Part shown: positions 1-6,346 of the stretch, one piece after another
Layout: each line of letters opens with the position of its first letter
How positions within the stretch are numbered: position 1 is the first letter of the stretch
Assembly: GCA_900770075.1 (NCBI GenBank)
Contig: CAAGIZ010000062.1
Location: 1 to 6,436 of the forward strand
Length of the DNA stretch: 6,436 nucleotides
Direction of reading: 5' to 3'
Source of the DNA: Spirochaetia bacterium
Lineage (GTDB): Bacteria > Spirochaetota > Spirochaetia > Treponematales > Treponemataceae
Translations under genes and position numbers: made by a program
The notes under the pieces: model-generated
Database searches by the model: none
Seen by the model: only the letters and a program-made list of their open reading frames with translations
Told to the model about the DNA's origin: nothing

Positions 1-629
1 ACTTCGTTAAGGGATTTGACGAATTTTGAGTAATCTTCGATTCTTGGGGCGCGGACTGAATAATAGACGATTGTTTCTTCGGTTTGCAAAAGCTGGGTTA
101 TGTTCACGTCGGTAATGACAAATCCGTTTTCTGCTATGACTTTTCTAAGCTGTCCCATGTCCATCTTGCAGGAGTGAAAGGTCAGGTGAAGGGATTTTGA
201 CCTTCCTGCCGGAAACCACCGCTCTTCGATTTTTTCCAGCAGCACGAGAGACACTATAAAAACCGCCAGAAGCACGAATGAAGGCACATAAAGTCCTTCG
301 CCTATGCAAAGTCCGATGGTGGCATCTGCCCAGATTACTGCTGCGGAGGTGAGGCCCTTTACGTTAAGCCCGGTTTTCATTATTACGCCGGCACCTAAAA
401 ATCCGATTCCGCTTATGACTCCGGCTGCAATTCTGGCACTGTCTGCCTCTCCCGTCTGCACGGATATCCAACCTGACAAAATCGAAAGCATGGTTGCTGA
501 ACCGCAGATTAAAATCAGGGTTCTCATTCCTACCACCTGCTGCCGGAATTTCCGTTCAAATCCAAAGGAAAAACCGGCTATGAAGGCAAGGAAAATTTTT
601 AACAGACAGGTAAGGAAAAAATCAGTCAT
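1..629 (-). CDS. MgtC/SapB family inner-membrane protein (C-terminus cut by window edge)
   Basis: The 209 visible residues match the MgtC/SapB family. Family-typical blocks are GFERKFRQQVVGMRT (residues 23-37, compare GxERE...GLRT), SGIGFLGAGVIMK (73-85) and GLTSAAVIWADATIGL (92-107). About five hydrophobic segments are visible, near residues 4-22, 37-55, 68-86, 96-112 and 114-131. A soluble ACT-like tail begins near 145 and is incomplete, because no stop codon occurs before position 1. The ATG at 629 is supported by AGGAG six bases upstream. Family members are linked to survival in low magnesium or acid and to membrane energetics; the true substrate or partner is unsettled, so no exact role is assigned. 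The gene lies 31 nt downstream of the SDR-like gene on the same strand, with no terminator seen between them, so the two are probably cotranscribed. Family assignment is firm; the function and the symbol are not. Confidence 0.9.
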   Translation of the reverse strand, partial: MTDFFLTCLLKIFLAFIAGFSFGFERKFRQQVVGMRTLILICGSATMLSILSGWISVQTGEADSARIAAGVISGIGFLGAGVIMKTGLNVKGLTSAAVIWADATIGLCIGEGLYVPSFVLLAVFIVSLVLLEKIEERWFPAGRSKSLHLTFHSCKMDMGQLRKVIAENGFVITDVNITQLLQTEETIVYYSVRAPRIEDYSKFVKSLNE

Positions 630-660
630 GGCAAACTCCTGTTTCGTTCAGTTCCTTGAG

Positions 661-1416
661 TTACGTCCTGAAAAATCCGAATCCTCCCGGTGCCTTTGCC
701 CCGGCTTTTATCCAGCTGACTTTCTGTTTGTCGGAAAGGGGCTTTTTAAGGCTGTCCAGTTCTTCCATATAATCGCAGAGCCACGCCATAAAGGCAGAAT
801 CGTTTTTTGAAAGTTCGCTGGTAGAGCTGCATTCCACCAAAACAGGTACGACTTCTTCCGCCCCGCAAACCGAGGCTGCAAAGTTTTCGGCGAATGCCCG
901 GAATGCTGCCGAAGCCGATGCCACCAGGGGTTTTGATAGAACAGGGTTTTCCAGACGGAGGTTTGGATTTTTTACCGCCTCTGCTTCGTTTGCTCCGGGT
1001 TTGTGGACAAATACGATTTTTCCGGGATTTTTTTCGAGTCCGGCAATCTTTCTCTGGTTAAAACGCAGAAGCAGTTCCGCTGCCAGATACTGATACCCCA
1101 GGACAAGTTCGTTGCAGGCTTTTGTGCTTTCCGCAGGTCCGGGGGTGCCGTATAGGGGAGCAAAATATCCTTCGTCAAAAATCAAAACCGCTTCGTCAAG
1201 ATGTCCGTTGCTGTTGGAAGCGGAAATCAAGAGAGTGCGGGCGGAGAGTGCCGAACCCCGGTTCCAGCCCACGGAAAACGAGCCGTCTCCAAAATCCGAA
1301 ACCTGTTCCCCGGCTCCGGCTGTAATATACACCGTCCGTTCGTGGAGAACTGCTGAGGCTGCCATATCTTTTCCGGCGGGAAAATCTTTTCCTGCGATGA
1401 GAATTGTCCTGTTCAT
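661..1416 (-). CDS. Hypothetical protein, probable degenerate short-chain dehydrogenase (SDR) fold
   Basis: This 251-residue protein is not recognised by name. By eye its order of elements follows a classical SDR, and its length is typical of that family. The N-terminal strand plus AGKDFPAGKDMA (8-19) aligns with TGxxxGxG but lacks the middle glycine. GHLDEAVLIF (71-80) aligns with the G-x-LD-x-LVNNA strand but lacks NNAG. GKIVFVHKP (132-140) aligns with the catalytic-serine strand but has no serine. VASASAAFRAFAENFA (165-180) aligns with the YxxxK helix but lacks both Tyr and Lys. VVPVLVECSS (189-198) occupies the usual V-x-x-V-x-PG position. If the alignment is right, this is a non-enzymatic or altered SDR relative, soluble and cytoplasmic. 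The ATG at 1416 has no usable Shine-Dalgarno sequence (AGG ends only two bases away), yet a strong promoter lies directly upstream. It probably heads an operon with the MgtC-like gene. The reading frame is secure; the fold is a hand-alignment inference. Confidence 0.8.
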   Translation of the reverse strand: MNRTILIAGKDFPAGKDMAASAVLHERTVYITAGAGEQVSDFGDGSFSVGWNRGSALSARTLLISASNSNGHLDEAVLIFDEGYFAPLYGTPGPAESTKACNELVLGYQYLAAELLLRFNQRKIAGLEKNPGKIVFVHKPGANEAEAVKNPNLRLENPVLSKPLVASASAAFRAFAENFAASVCGAEEVVPVLVECSSTSELSKNDSAFMAWLCDYMEELDSLKKPLSDKQKVSWIKAGAKAPGGFGFFRT

Positions 1417-1425
1417 AACCTGTAA

Positions 1426-1454
1426 ATTATACCCTTTACATTCATAAAAGGCAA
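1426..1454 (-). promoter_or_regulatory. Sigma70-type promoter for the SDR-like/MgtC-like unit
   Basis: On the minus strand a -35 element TTGCCT (1454-1449, 4/6 to consensus) and a perfect -10 element TATAAT (1431-1426) are separated by exactly 17 bp. Only nine bases separate the -10 from the ATG at 1416, so transcription should begin about two to four bases before the start codon and give an almost leaderless mRNA. It lies back-to-back with the promoter of the symporter gene, their -35 elements 13 bp apart. Confidence 0.6.
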
Positions 1455-1467
1455 TTTTTTGGGAACG

Positions 1468-1496
1468 TTGATTTTTTGAAACCAGACTAATATACT
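1468..1496 (+). promoter_or_regulatory. Sigma70-type promoter for the SLC1-type symporter gene
   Basis: A -35 element TTGATT (1468-1473, 4/6) and a -10 element TATACT (1491-1496, 5/6) are spaced by exactly 17 bp. The start codon at 1507 is ten bases beyond the -10, so the predicted transcript starts three or four bases before the ATG. No purine-rich Shine-Dalgarno sequence occurs between them (the spacer is TTCATTCATT). An imperfect dyad (TTTCAT, five bases, ATGAAA; 1496-1512) spans the end of the -10 and the start codon and could be an operator, but this is weak. Confidence 0.6.
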
Positions 1497-1506
1497 TTCA
1501 TTCATT

Positions 1507-2736
1507 ATGAAACTTTGGATAAAATACCTGATTGCAATAGCTCTTGGAATTGGAGCAGCCTTCATTCTTCCTGCAGACAGTCCGGCTGTAAGTTCACTCA
1601 TCGCTTCTTTCAGCGAGTTTTCCGTAAGGTTCGGAAGATACACCCTGCTTCCGCTGCTTTTTTTTGGGGTTTCTTCTGCTGTGTTCCGCCTTCGAAGTAC
1701 AAAAAACCTTCAAAAAACGGCTGTATGGACTTTGATGACAATTCTTGGTACAACCCTGATTCTCGCCCTTTTGGGACTGGTTTCCATTCTGCTGGTAAAA
1801 CTTCCGCGCATTCCAATCACCGGAGAAAAGATGTCCTCTCTTCCTTCGATTGACATAAAATCTCTCGTAATGCAGTTTTTTCCTTATTCAGGTTTTGAAG
1901 CCCTCCAGCAGGGAGCCTTCCTTCTGCCATGCTTTATCTTTGCAGGCTTTGCCGGTGCCGGCTGTACCACAGACCAGAATGCCTCAAAGCCGGTGATTTC
2001 CTTTTTTGAATCGGCAGCAAAACTCTGCTATTCCATAATGTCTTTTTTTATTGAATGGCTTTGCGTGGGAATGATTGCCGTTTCTGCCTGGTGGATGATT
2101 TCTGCCCGGCAGGTATTCGCTTCCGGCACCTACACTCCGCTTTTTATCATGCTTTCGGTGGATTTTGTCCTGGTAATAGGGCTTATTTATCCGCTTATCG
2201 TTCACTTTCTCTGCAACGACCAGCATCCATATCACGTAGTCTATGCCTGCATCACCCCTGTAATAACTGCCTTCTTTTCCGGAGATTCAAACCTCTCCCT
2301 GCCGGTAAACCTGCGCCACGCAAGGGAAAGCCTTGGAGTTCACCAGCCTTCTTCCGACGTAACGGTTCCACTGTTTTCGATTTTTGCCCGGGGCGGTTCT
2401 GCTTTGGTAACCACAATCTGTTTTGTAATGATTTTGCGTTCCTATTCAAGCCTTGGCTTTGCTTTCTTCGATATATTGTGGATTTTCGGTGCTTCTGTGG
2501 CAATCAGCCTTGTACTTTCTTCCCTTCCTTCCGGGGGAACTTTCGTAGCCCTTACCATCCTCTGCACCATGTACAGCCGCGGGTTTGAAGCCGGGTACCT
2601 GCTTTTGCGTCCGGCCGCTCCCGTTTTCTGCAGTTTTGCCGCAGCTTTTGACGCAGTTTCTGCAATTTTCGGAAGCTATGTGGTTGCCGTAAAGACCAAG
2701 CAGTTTGAGCACGTAGAGCTAAAACACTACATCTAA
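1507..2736 (+). CDS. Divergent SLC1-type (dicarboxylate/amino acid:cation symporter) membrane transporter
   Basis: This 409-residue, strongly hydrophobic protein resembles the DctA/GltP (SLC1, DAACS) family in length and layout. The N-terminus MKLWIKYLIAIALGIGAAFIL is a typical first membrane helix. LPLLFFGVSSAVFRLRS (48-64) fits the TM2/TM3 region. SGDSNLSLPVNLRHARESLGV (258-278) fits re-entrant hairpin 1 followed by the conserved x-E-x-LGV stretch. LPSGGTFVAL (340-349) fits hairpin 2, and a last helix ends in VVAVKTKQFEH (392-402). Family members import dicarboxylates or acidic/neutral amino acids with Na+ or H+. Hallmark ligand residues look replaced: the NMDGT region of TM7 reads FARGGSAL (293-300), and the TM8 Asp/Arg/Asn/Asp ladder has only D382 nearby. 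Substrate and coupling ion therefore cannot be inferred. The ATG at 1507 has no Shine-Dalgarno but lies just after a good promoter. The gene appears monocistronic and converges on the PAS-GGDEF-EAL gene. Confidence 0.85.
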   Translation: MKLWIKYLIAIALGIGAAFILPADSPAVSSLIASFSEFSVRFGRYTLLPLLFFGVSSAVFRLRSTKNLQKTAVWTLMTILGTTLILALLGLVSILLVKLPRIPITGEKMSSLPSIDIKSLVMQFFPYSGFEALQQGAFLLPCFIFAGFAGAGCTTDQNASKPVISFFESAAKLCYSIMSFFIEWLCVGMIAVSAWWMISARQVFASGTYTPLFIMLSVDFVLVIGLIYPLIVHFLCNDQHPYHVVYACITPVITAFFSGDSNLSLPVNLRHARESLGVHQPSSDVTVPLFSIFARGGSALVTTICFVMILRSYSSLGFAFFDILWIFGASVAISLVLSSLPSGGTFVALTILCTMYSRGFEAGYLLLRPAAPVFCSFAAAFDAVSAIFGSYVVAVKTKQFEHVELKHYI

Positions 2737-2768
2737 AAAAACAAGTGCCGGTCTTTGCAATGACCGGC
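2735..2768 (-). terminator. Intrinsic terminator of the PAS-GGDEF-EAL gene
   Basis: A perfect 7-bp GC-rich stem, GCCGGTC (2747-2753) with GACCGGC (2762-2768), encloses an 8-nt loop. Read on the minus strand it is followed by five bases and then seven T residues (2741-2735), which suits termination of the minus-strand gene ending at 2787. On the plus strand no T-run follows, so it is not an obvious terminator for the symporter. The T-run overlaps the last bases of the symporter stop codon, making this a very compact convergent junction. Confidence 0.65.
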
Positions 2769-2786
2769 CGCCGAAAAACAAGCCCC

Positions 2787-4508
2787 CTAGCGGTTAAACC
2801 TTATGTCCGAGCGGATATATTTTTCCTGAAACTGGTTTGCCGTACAGGGGCGGCCGAAGAAAAATCCCTGAAACTTGTCCGGCTCGTAAATCTGAAGTTT
2901 TTCGATGTCGCTTTCTACTTCTATTCCTTCCATGCAGACTTTCAGGTTCAGTTCGTGAGCCATCTGCGTGATATGCTTTATCACGTAACTGTCTCCTTCG
3001 TCGCCGCCGGTCGCCTTGCTTACAAAGGAATAATCAAGCTTTAAAGTGTAGGCATTAAGGTACTGAAGATAGCGCAAATTTGAATATCCGGTACCGAAGT
3101 CGTCAATATCAACCTTAAGCCCCAGACTGTTAAAACCGTGGACGAGTTTTTCAAGTTCGTGAATGTCGTCCATATAACCGCTTTCTGTCAGTTCCAAAGT
3201 TATGTTTTCCGGCTTTACCCCCGAAGAAATAAGTGCCATCTGAACATCGCTTAAAACATCACTTTTTTTGACCTGAACATAAGAAAGGTTAAGGCTCAGG
3301 TGAAAATCCTTCTGCACCCTGTTCCATTCCACGCACTGCTTAAAGCCTGTGGAAAAGAGCCAGCGGCTTACAGGAATTATAAGGCCTGTTTTTTCCAGAA
3401 TCGGTATAAATTCTTCCGGAGAAACAATCCCGAACTCAGGGCAGGAATAGCGCATAAGACCTTCTGCACCGATTACGTTTGTAACGGATTTATCCTTGTC
3501 CAGATAGATATTTTTTGCATCCACCACCGGCTGATAGAAAATTTCAAAGCCTTCAAAATTGTTCTTTATGGCAAGCCGGAGCTTTTCCTGGAGTCTGAGG
3601 CTGCGCAGGTGTTTTGAATAATTCACTGCATCAAAAAGAGCCAGATTGTTTCCGCCCCTGTTCTTTGCCGAATAGACGGTAAAAATAACTTTTTTAAGCA
3701 GGTCGTCAAACTGGGTTGTATCCTTGTAAAACGCCACCGCCCCGGCAGAAACGGTAAAGACTTCTTCATAGTCAATTCTCTGTTCCGCTTCGGCAAGGGC
3801 ACGTTTAAGCCGCTGATAAAAAACCTTGGCATCGTCAGCAGTACCGCCATTCAGGTTAAGGCAGACAAATTCATCGCTGTTCATTTTATAGGCGGTGGCA
3901 AGCCCATTGAGGCTTTCTTTTATGGCATCGGAAATAAGCGAGAGGATGTAATCCCCCACACGGGGGCCATGTCTTTCGTTTATTTCGCCCATCTTGTCCA
4001 CATCGATTTTGATCATAAACCCGCTGAGTTTTTTGTCCGTCCTGTAAGCCTGATCAAAATCCTTTCTGAGCTGCACTTCTGTAGGAAGCCTTGAAAGTTC
4101 GTCCAGCTGAATTACATTGTCCGTAATCTCTATTCTTCCGACTAAAACCGGACGTCTTTCTTCCCCAAAGCAAATCAACTTGCCCCGCATATTCACCCAG
4201 ATTGAAGTCGCACTTTTTGTAAGGGCACGGAAATTCAGGTTGAAGATGTCTTTTTTTCCGGAAATGACAGAATCCAGCTCCATGGAAAAAAGCGCCTCGT
4301 CTTCCCGGCTCACTATGCGCTTAAAAACTTCATCTGCGTGGGTAAACTTTTTTTCCGGAAGATTGAAAATCGCTCCTGCCTGCTCAGAAACAAAGCCGTT
4401 TTTGTTCTTCGTATCAAGAATAAACAAAAATGAATCCGTACAGTCGCTGACCGCTTCGACAAACAATTCAAGAGAATTTACCGAAATGTCCTTAAAATCC
4501 TTTACCAA
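2787..4508 (-). CDS. PAS-GGDEF(degenerate)-EAL protein, probable c-di-GMP phosphodiesterase
   Basis: This 573-residue soluble protein has three domains. A PAS-like sensor spans about 15-130. A GGDEF-family domain spans about 138-295; its signature reads MNSDEF (209-214), so both glycines are lost and cyclase activity is unlikely, although GTP could still bind. An EAL domain spans about 305-570. The EAL signature reads EGLMRY, keeping the metal-binding Glu349. Other catalytic residues are in place: Q326 (YQPV), N407 (NLS), E439 (LELTES), D469-D470 in DIDDFGTGYSNL, K490, E527 (MEGIE) and Q547 (QGFFFGRP). It should hydrolyse c-di-GMP to pGpG in the cytoplasm, tuned by PAS ligand and perhaps GTP; this last step is inferred from the family. 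The start codon is TTG: an in-frame TAA lies two codons upstream, and GGAG sits seven bases before TTG. No membrane segment is seen. It probably stands as a single transcription unit. Confidence 0.93.
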   Translation of the reverse strand: MVKDFKDISVNSLELFVEAVSDCTDSFLFILDTKNKNGFVSEQAGAIFNLPEKKFTHADEVFKRIVSREDEALFSMELDSVISGKKDIFNLNFRALTKSATSIWVNMRGKLICFGEERRPVLVGRIEITDNVIQLDELSRLPTEVQLRKDFDQAYRTDKKLSGFMIKIDVDKMGEINERHGPRVGDYILSLISDAIKESLNGLATAYKMNSDEFVCLNLNGGTADDAKVFYQRLKRALAEAEQRIDYEEVFTVSAGAVAFYKDTTQFDDLLKKVIFTVYSAKNRGGNNLALFDAVNYSKHLRSLRLQEKLRLAIKNNFEGFEIFYQPVVDAKNIYLDKDKSVTNVIGAEGLMRYSCPEFGIVSPEEFIPILEKTGLIIPVSRWLFSTGFKQCVEWNRVQKDFHLSLNLSYVQVKKSDVLSDVQMALISSGVKPENITLELTESGYMDDIHELEKLVHGFNSLGLKVDIDDFGTGYSNLRYLQYLNAYTLKLDYSFVSKATGGDEGDSYVIKHITQMAHELNLKVCMEGIEVESDIEKLQIYEPDKFQGFFFGRPCTANQFQEKYIRSDIRFNR

Positions 4509-4522
4509 TTTTTAACTCCAAA

Positions 4523-4548
4523 AAAATCAAGGCAAGTTCATTGATTTT
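4523..4548 (-). promoter_or_regulatory. AT-rich stem-loop just before the PAS-GGDEF-EAL ribosome binding site
   Basis: On the minus strand AAAATCAA (4548-4541) and TTGATTTT (4530-4523) form a perfect 8-bp stem around a 10-nt loop. It is followed by three more T residues and then directly by GGAG. It could be a weak terminator for the upstream udp-trmN6 unit, an attenuator for the PAS-GGDEF-EAL gene, or a protein operator. The stem has only one G/C-containing pair in eight, so it would be unstable as RNA. The rest of the 4509-4662 gap is AT-rich, and no convincing promoter was seen in it. Confidence 0.3.
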
Positions 4549-4662
4549 AATTCAAAACCCATATTTTTTCGCCACTTTTTGTTTATTTTTTTAACTTTTT
4601 TGACAGAATTTTCTAAAGTCTTTACGGAAATCTCCAAAAACCACATCCCCTCTCTTTGACCG

Positions 4663-5529
4663 TTACTGATTTTTCCGTCCGTAAATCTCCAAAACCTCCG
4701 CCGTGTACCTTCGGGGGCTGCTGCTTTCGTAAATTATCAGCTCTTCAAGCCGGCATTTTTCGAGGGCGGAACCCTCCTGCCAGCCATCCTGCCCCCTGCA
4801 CTTTTCCGCCCGAACAAGAACCATTGTTGCCTCCCTGCTTTCAAGGGGCTTTACTTCCCGCCAAAAAACCTTTCCGAAACGGAATTTTTCCAGCAGGGCA
4901 AAAATCTCTTCCAGCCGCTGCGGACGGTGAATCATAAAAAACTGACCTCCCTCAGCCAGGAGAAAATCTGCCGCCCTTACAACGTCTTCAAGACAGCAAA
5001 GAATTTCCTGCCTTGCCGCCATTCTGGAAAAATTGCTGCTCTGCCTTCCTTCAGAAACTAACATATAAGGGGGATTGGAAACCACCGCATCTGCACAGCC
5101 TTTTTCAAATTCCGCCGCAATATTTTTTATATCTCCTTCCAGAACCTCAATCCGCCCTTCAAGACCGTTAATCTCTACAGAATGCCTTGCCATTGCCGCA
5201 ACATCCGGCTGAATTTCAATTCCCGTAATCTTAACGTCCCCGGAAGTCTTTGCTGCAAGCAGGATGGGAATTATGCCATTTCCGCAGCCCAAGTCAAAAA
5301 CCCGAAAGCCTCGGCCGTTTTTTCCGTCCCCTTTGACAGTGGATGTCCCTTTGTCCGAAGATGCCCCTCTGCCAGCGTCCTCCCCTTTGACAGTGGATGT
5401 CCCTTTGTCCGCAACCCCCCGCAATGCAAAATCCGCCAGCAGGACAGCATCAATTCCGTAACAGAATTTTTCTCCGTCCTGAAAAATCGAAAAACCGTCA
5501 ATGTGCAGTCTGTCCAGCCGTTGTGCCAT
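4663..5529 (-). CDS. trmN6: TrmN6/YfiC-family tRNA (adenine-N6)-methyltransferase with a repeat insertion
   Basis: This is a 288-residue SAM-dependent methyltransferase of the TrmN6 (YfiC, COG4123) type; the E. coli member makes N6-methyladenosine at position 37 of tRNA-Val1. The N-terminal family block RLDRLHIDGFSIFQDGEKF runs into YGIDAVLLADF (24-34). The SAM-binding motif is FDLGCGNGI (78-86), with the acidic residue E105 in GIEIQ. The catalytic motif NPPY is at 152-155. FFMIHRPQRLEEI (197-209) and ESREATMVLVRA (230-241) are also family-like. Between ADF and the SAM motif, where relatives usually have a short linker, it carries about 36 extra residues built of six-residue repeats (39-74). 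The frame stays open, so the enzyme may still work. The ATG at 5529 has GAGGGG about three bases upstream. The gene starts 23 nt after udp ends and is probably cotranscribed with it. A different adenine or tRNA target cannot be excluded. Confidence 0.9.
   Translation of the reverse strand: MAQRLDRLHIDGFSIFQDGEKFCYGIDAVLLADFALRGVADKGTSTVKGEDAGRGASSDKGTSTVKGDGKNGRGFRVFDLGCGNGIIPILLAAKTSGDVKITGIEIQPDVAAMARHSVEINGLEGRIEVLEGDIKNIAAEFEKGCADAVVSNPPYMLVSEGRQSSNFSRMAARQEILCCLEDVVRAADFLLAEGGQFFMIHRPQRLEEIFALLEKFRFGKVFWREVKPLESREATMVLVRAEKCRGQDGWQEGSALEKCRLEELIIYESSSPRRYTAEVLEIYGRKNQ
5329..5418 (-). repeat. 18-bp tandem repeat (about five units) encoding a hexapeptide repeat inside trmN6
   Basis: Five consecutive 18-bp units begin at 5329, 5347, 5365, 5383 and 5401. 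Each opens on the plus strand with CCCTTTG (CCCTCTG in the third). Units 1 and 4 are identical. A perfect 31-bp direct repeat, 5327-5357 and 5381-5411, shows a higher-order period of 54 bp (three units). In the protein this gives successive hexamers VADKGT, STVKGE, DAGRGA, SSDKGT, STVKGD and a weaker GKNGRG (residues 39-74), following a pattern x-x-x-Lys/Arg-Gly-x. The period is a multiple of three, so gain or loss of units would not break the frame. Confidence 0.9.
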
Positions 5530-5552
5530 CAGCCCCTCAACATTCCCGCCGC

Positions 5553-6344
5553 CTACCGTTTTTTAGAGCGGCTCAAATCGTCCAGAATAAGATTCCTCAA
5601 AGCCTCCACAGCCACCGTCACCGAAAGTTCAGTGTCGTGAACCTGAGGGTTTTCCAGCCCTTTTTTAGCCCTTTCCTGATTAGCCACAACCAAAAAACAG
5701 GAGCCCACCCTCACCCTCAGAAAACTTCCGGCAATAAAAAGAGCAGCCGACTCCATCTCGCTGGCAAGACAGCCCATCCTGAGCCAGGCCTGCCACTTGT
5801 TTTCAAGTTCCCAGCTTACCGGCATAACCTCAGGCTCGTGCTGACCAAAAAACGAATCCTTACACTGAACCACTCCCGCATGGTACGGAATTTTTTTATC
5901 CCTTGCAGCCTTGATGAGGGCATTTACACAGTCAATATCCGCAACAGCAGGGTATTCAATGGGAGCAAATTCCCGGCTTGTACCTTCCATCCTTACAGCC
6001 CCGGTGGCAATGACCACATCCCCGCTCAAAACCTTATCCTGCATTCCCCCGCAGGTACCAGTCCGCAAAAAAGTGTGAGCCCCGCATTTAGAAAGTTCCT
6101 CAATGGCAATGGCAGCCGAAGGACCACCAATCCCGGTAGAAGTAACAGAAACCTTTACGCCTTCCAGAGTCCCGGTATAAGTCGTAAATTCCCGCACGTC
6201 AGCCACAAGACGGGCATCGTCAAAATGAGCAGCAATCTTAGCACACCTTTTCGGGTCGCCGGGCAAAATCACGTATTTACCGATATCTTCAGGCCCCACC
6301 CCGGTGTGATACTGTTTTCCTGAACCTTCTGCATAATCAATCAT
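5553..6344 (-). CDS. udp: Uridine phosphorylase
   Basis: This 263-residue cytoplasmic enzyme of the NP-1 nucleoside phosphorylase family is close in length to E. coli Udp (253). It should convert uridine plus phosphate to uracil plus ribose-1-phosphate in pyrimidine salvage. Visible motifs are VILPGDPKR (25-33, phosphate loop), REFTTYTG (51-58), STGIGGPSAAIAIEEL (69-84), FLRTGTCGG (92-100, phosphate-binding Arg94) and SEMESA (195-200, ribose-binding Glu). The base-binding segment reads DSFFGQHEPEVMPV (163-176): the uracil-binding Gln is kept, but the Arg two residues later in E. coli Udp looks replaced, so nucleoside preference may differ. The ATG at 6344 is chosen because AAGGGGGAAA lies just upstream and the protein then begins like its relatives. 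An in-frame GTG at 6407 would add 21 residues translated from the hairpin region. It is the first gene of a probable two-gene unit with trmN6, 23 nt downstream. Its leader may fold into alternative hairpins. Confidence 0.95.
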   Translation of the reverse strand: MIDYAEGSGKQYHTGVGPEDIGKYVILPGDPKRCAKIAAHFDDARLVADVREFTTYTGTLEGVKVSVTSTGIGGPSAAIAIEELSKCGAHTFLRTGTCGGMQDKVLSGDVVIATGAVRMEGTSREFAPIEYPAVADIDCVNALIKAARDKKIPYHAGVVQCKDSFFGQHEPEVMPVSWELENKWQAWLRMGCLASEMESAALFIAGSFLRVRVGSCFLVVANQERAKKGLENPQVHDTELSVTVAVEALRNLILDDLSRSKKR

Positions 6345-6346
6345 AA

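Noticed and set aside
304..810. Plus-strand open frame of 168 codons
   Set aside because: It is antisense to the MgtC-like gene and the end of the SDR-like gene and has no family features.
1658..1669. Run of eight T then four G early in the symporter gene, a possible slippage site
   Set aside because: A tract of eight is only modest, the frame is intact, and there is no second sign of phase variation.
4600..4628. Perfect TTGACA on the plus strand in the 4509-4662 gap
   Set aside because: No acceptable -10 lies 16-18 bp downstream, and no plus-strand gene follows it.
4626..4697. Short near-repeat (AATCTCCAAAA) at the trmN6 3' end and again about 55 bp downstream
   Set aside because: The match is only about 11 bp in AT-rich DNA and could be chance; no larger duplication flanks it.
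5397..6323. Long open frame of 308 codons on the plus strand
   Set aside because: It lies opposite udp and the start of trmN6, whose motifs are unmistakable. Its translation is low-complexity, rich in Pro, His and Ser, with no recognisable domain, so it is a shadow frame.
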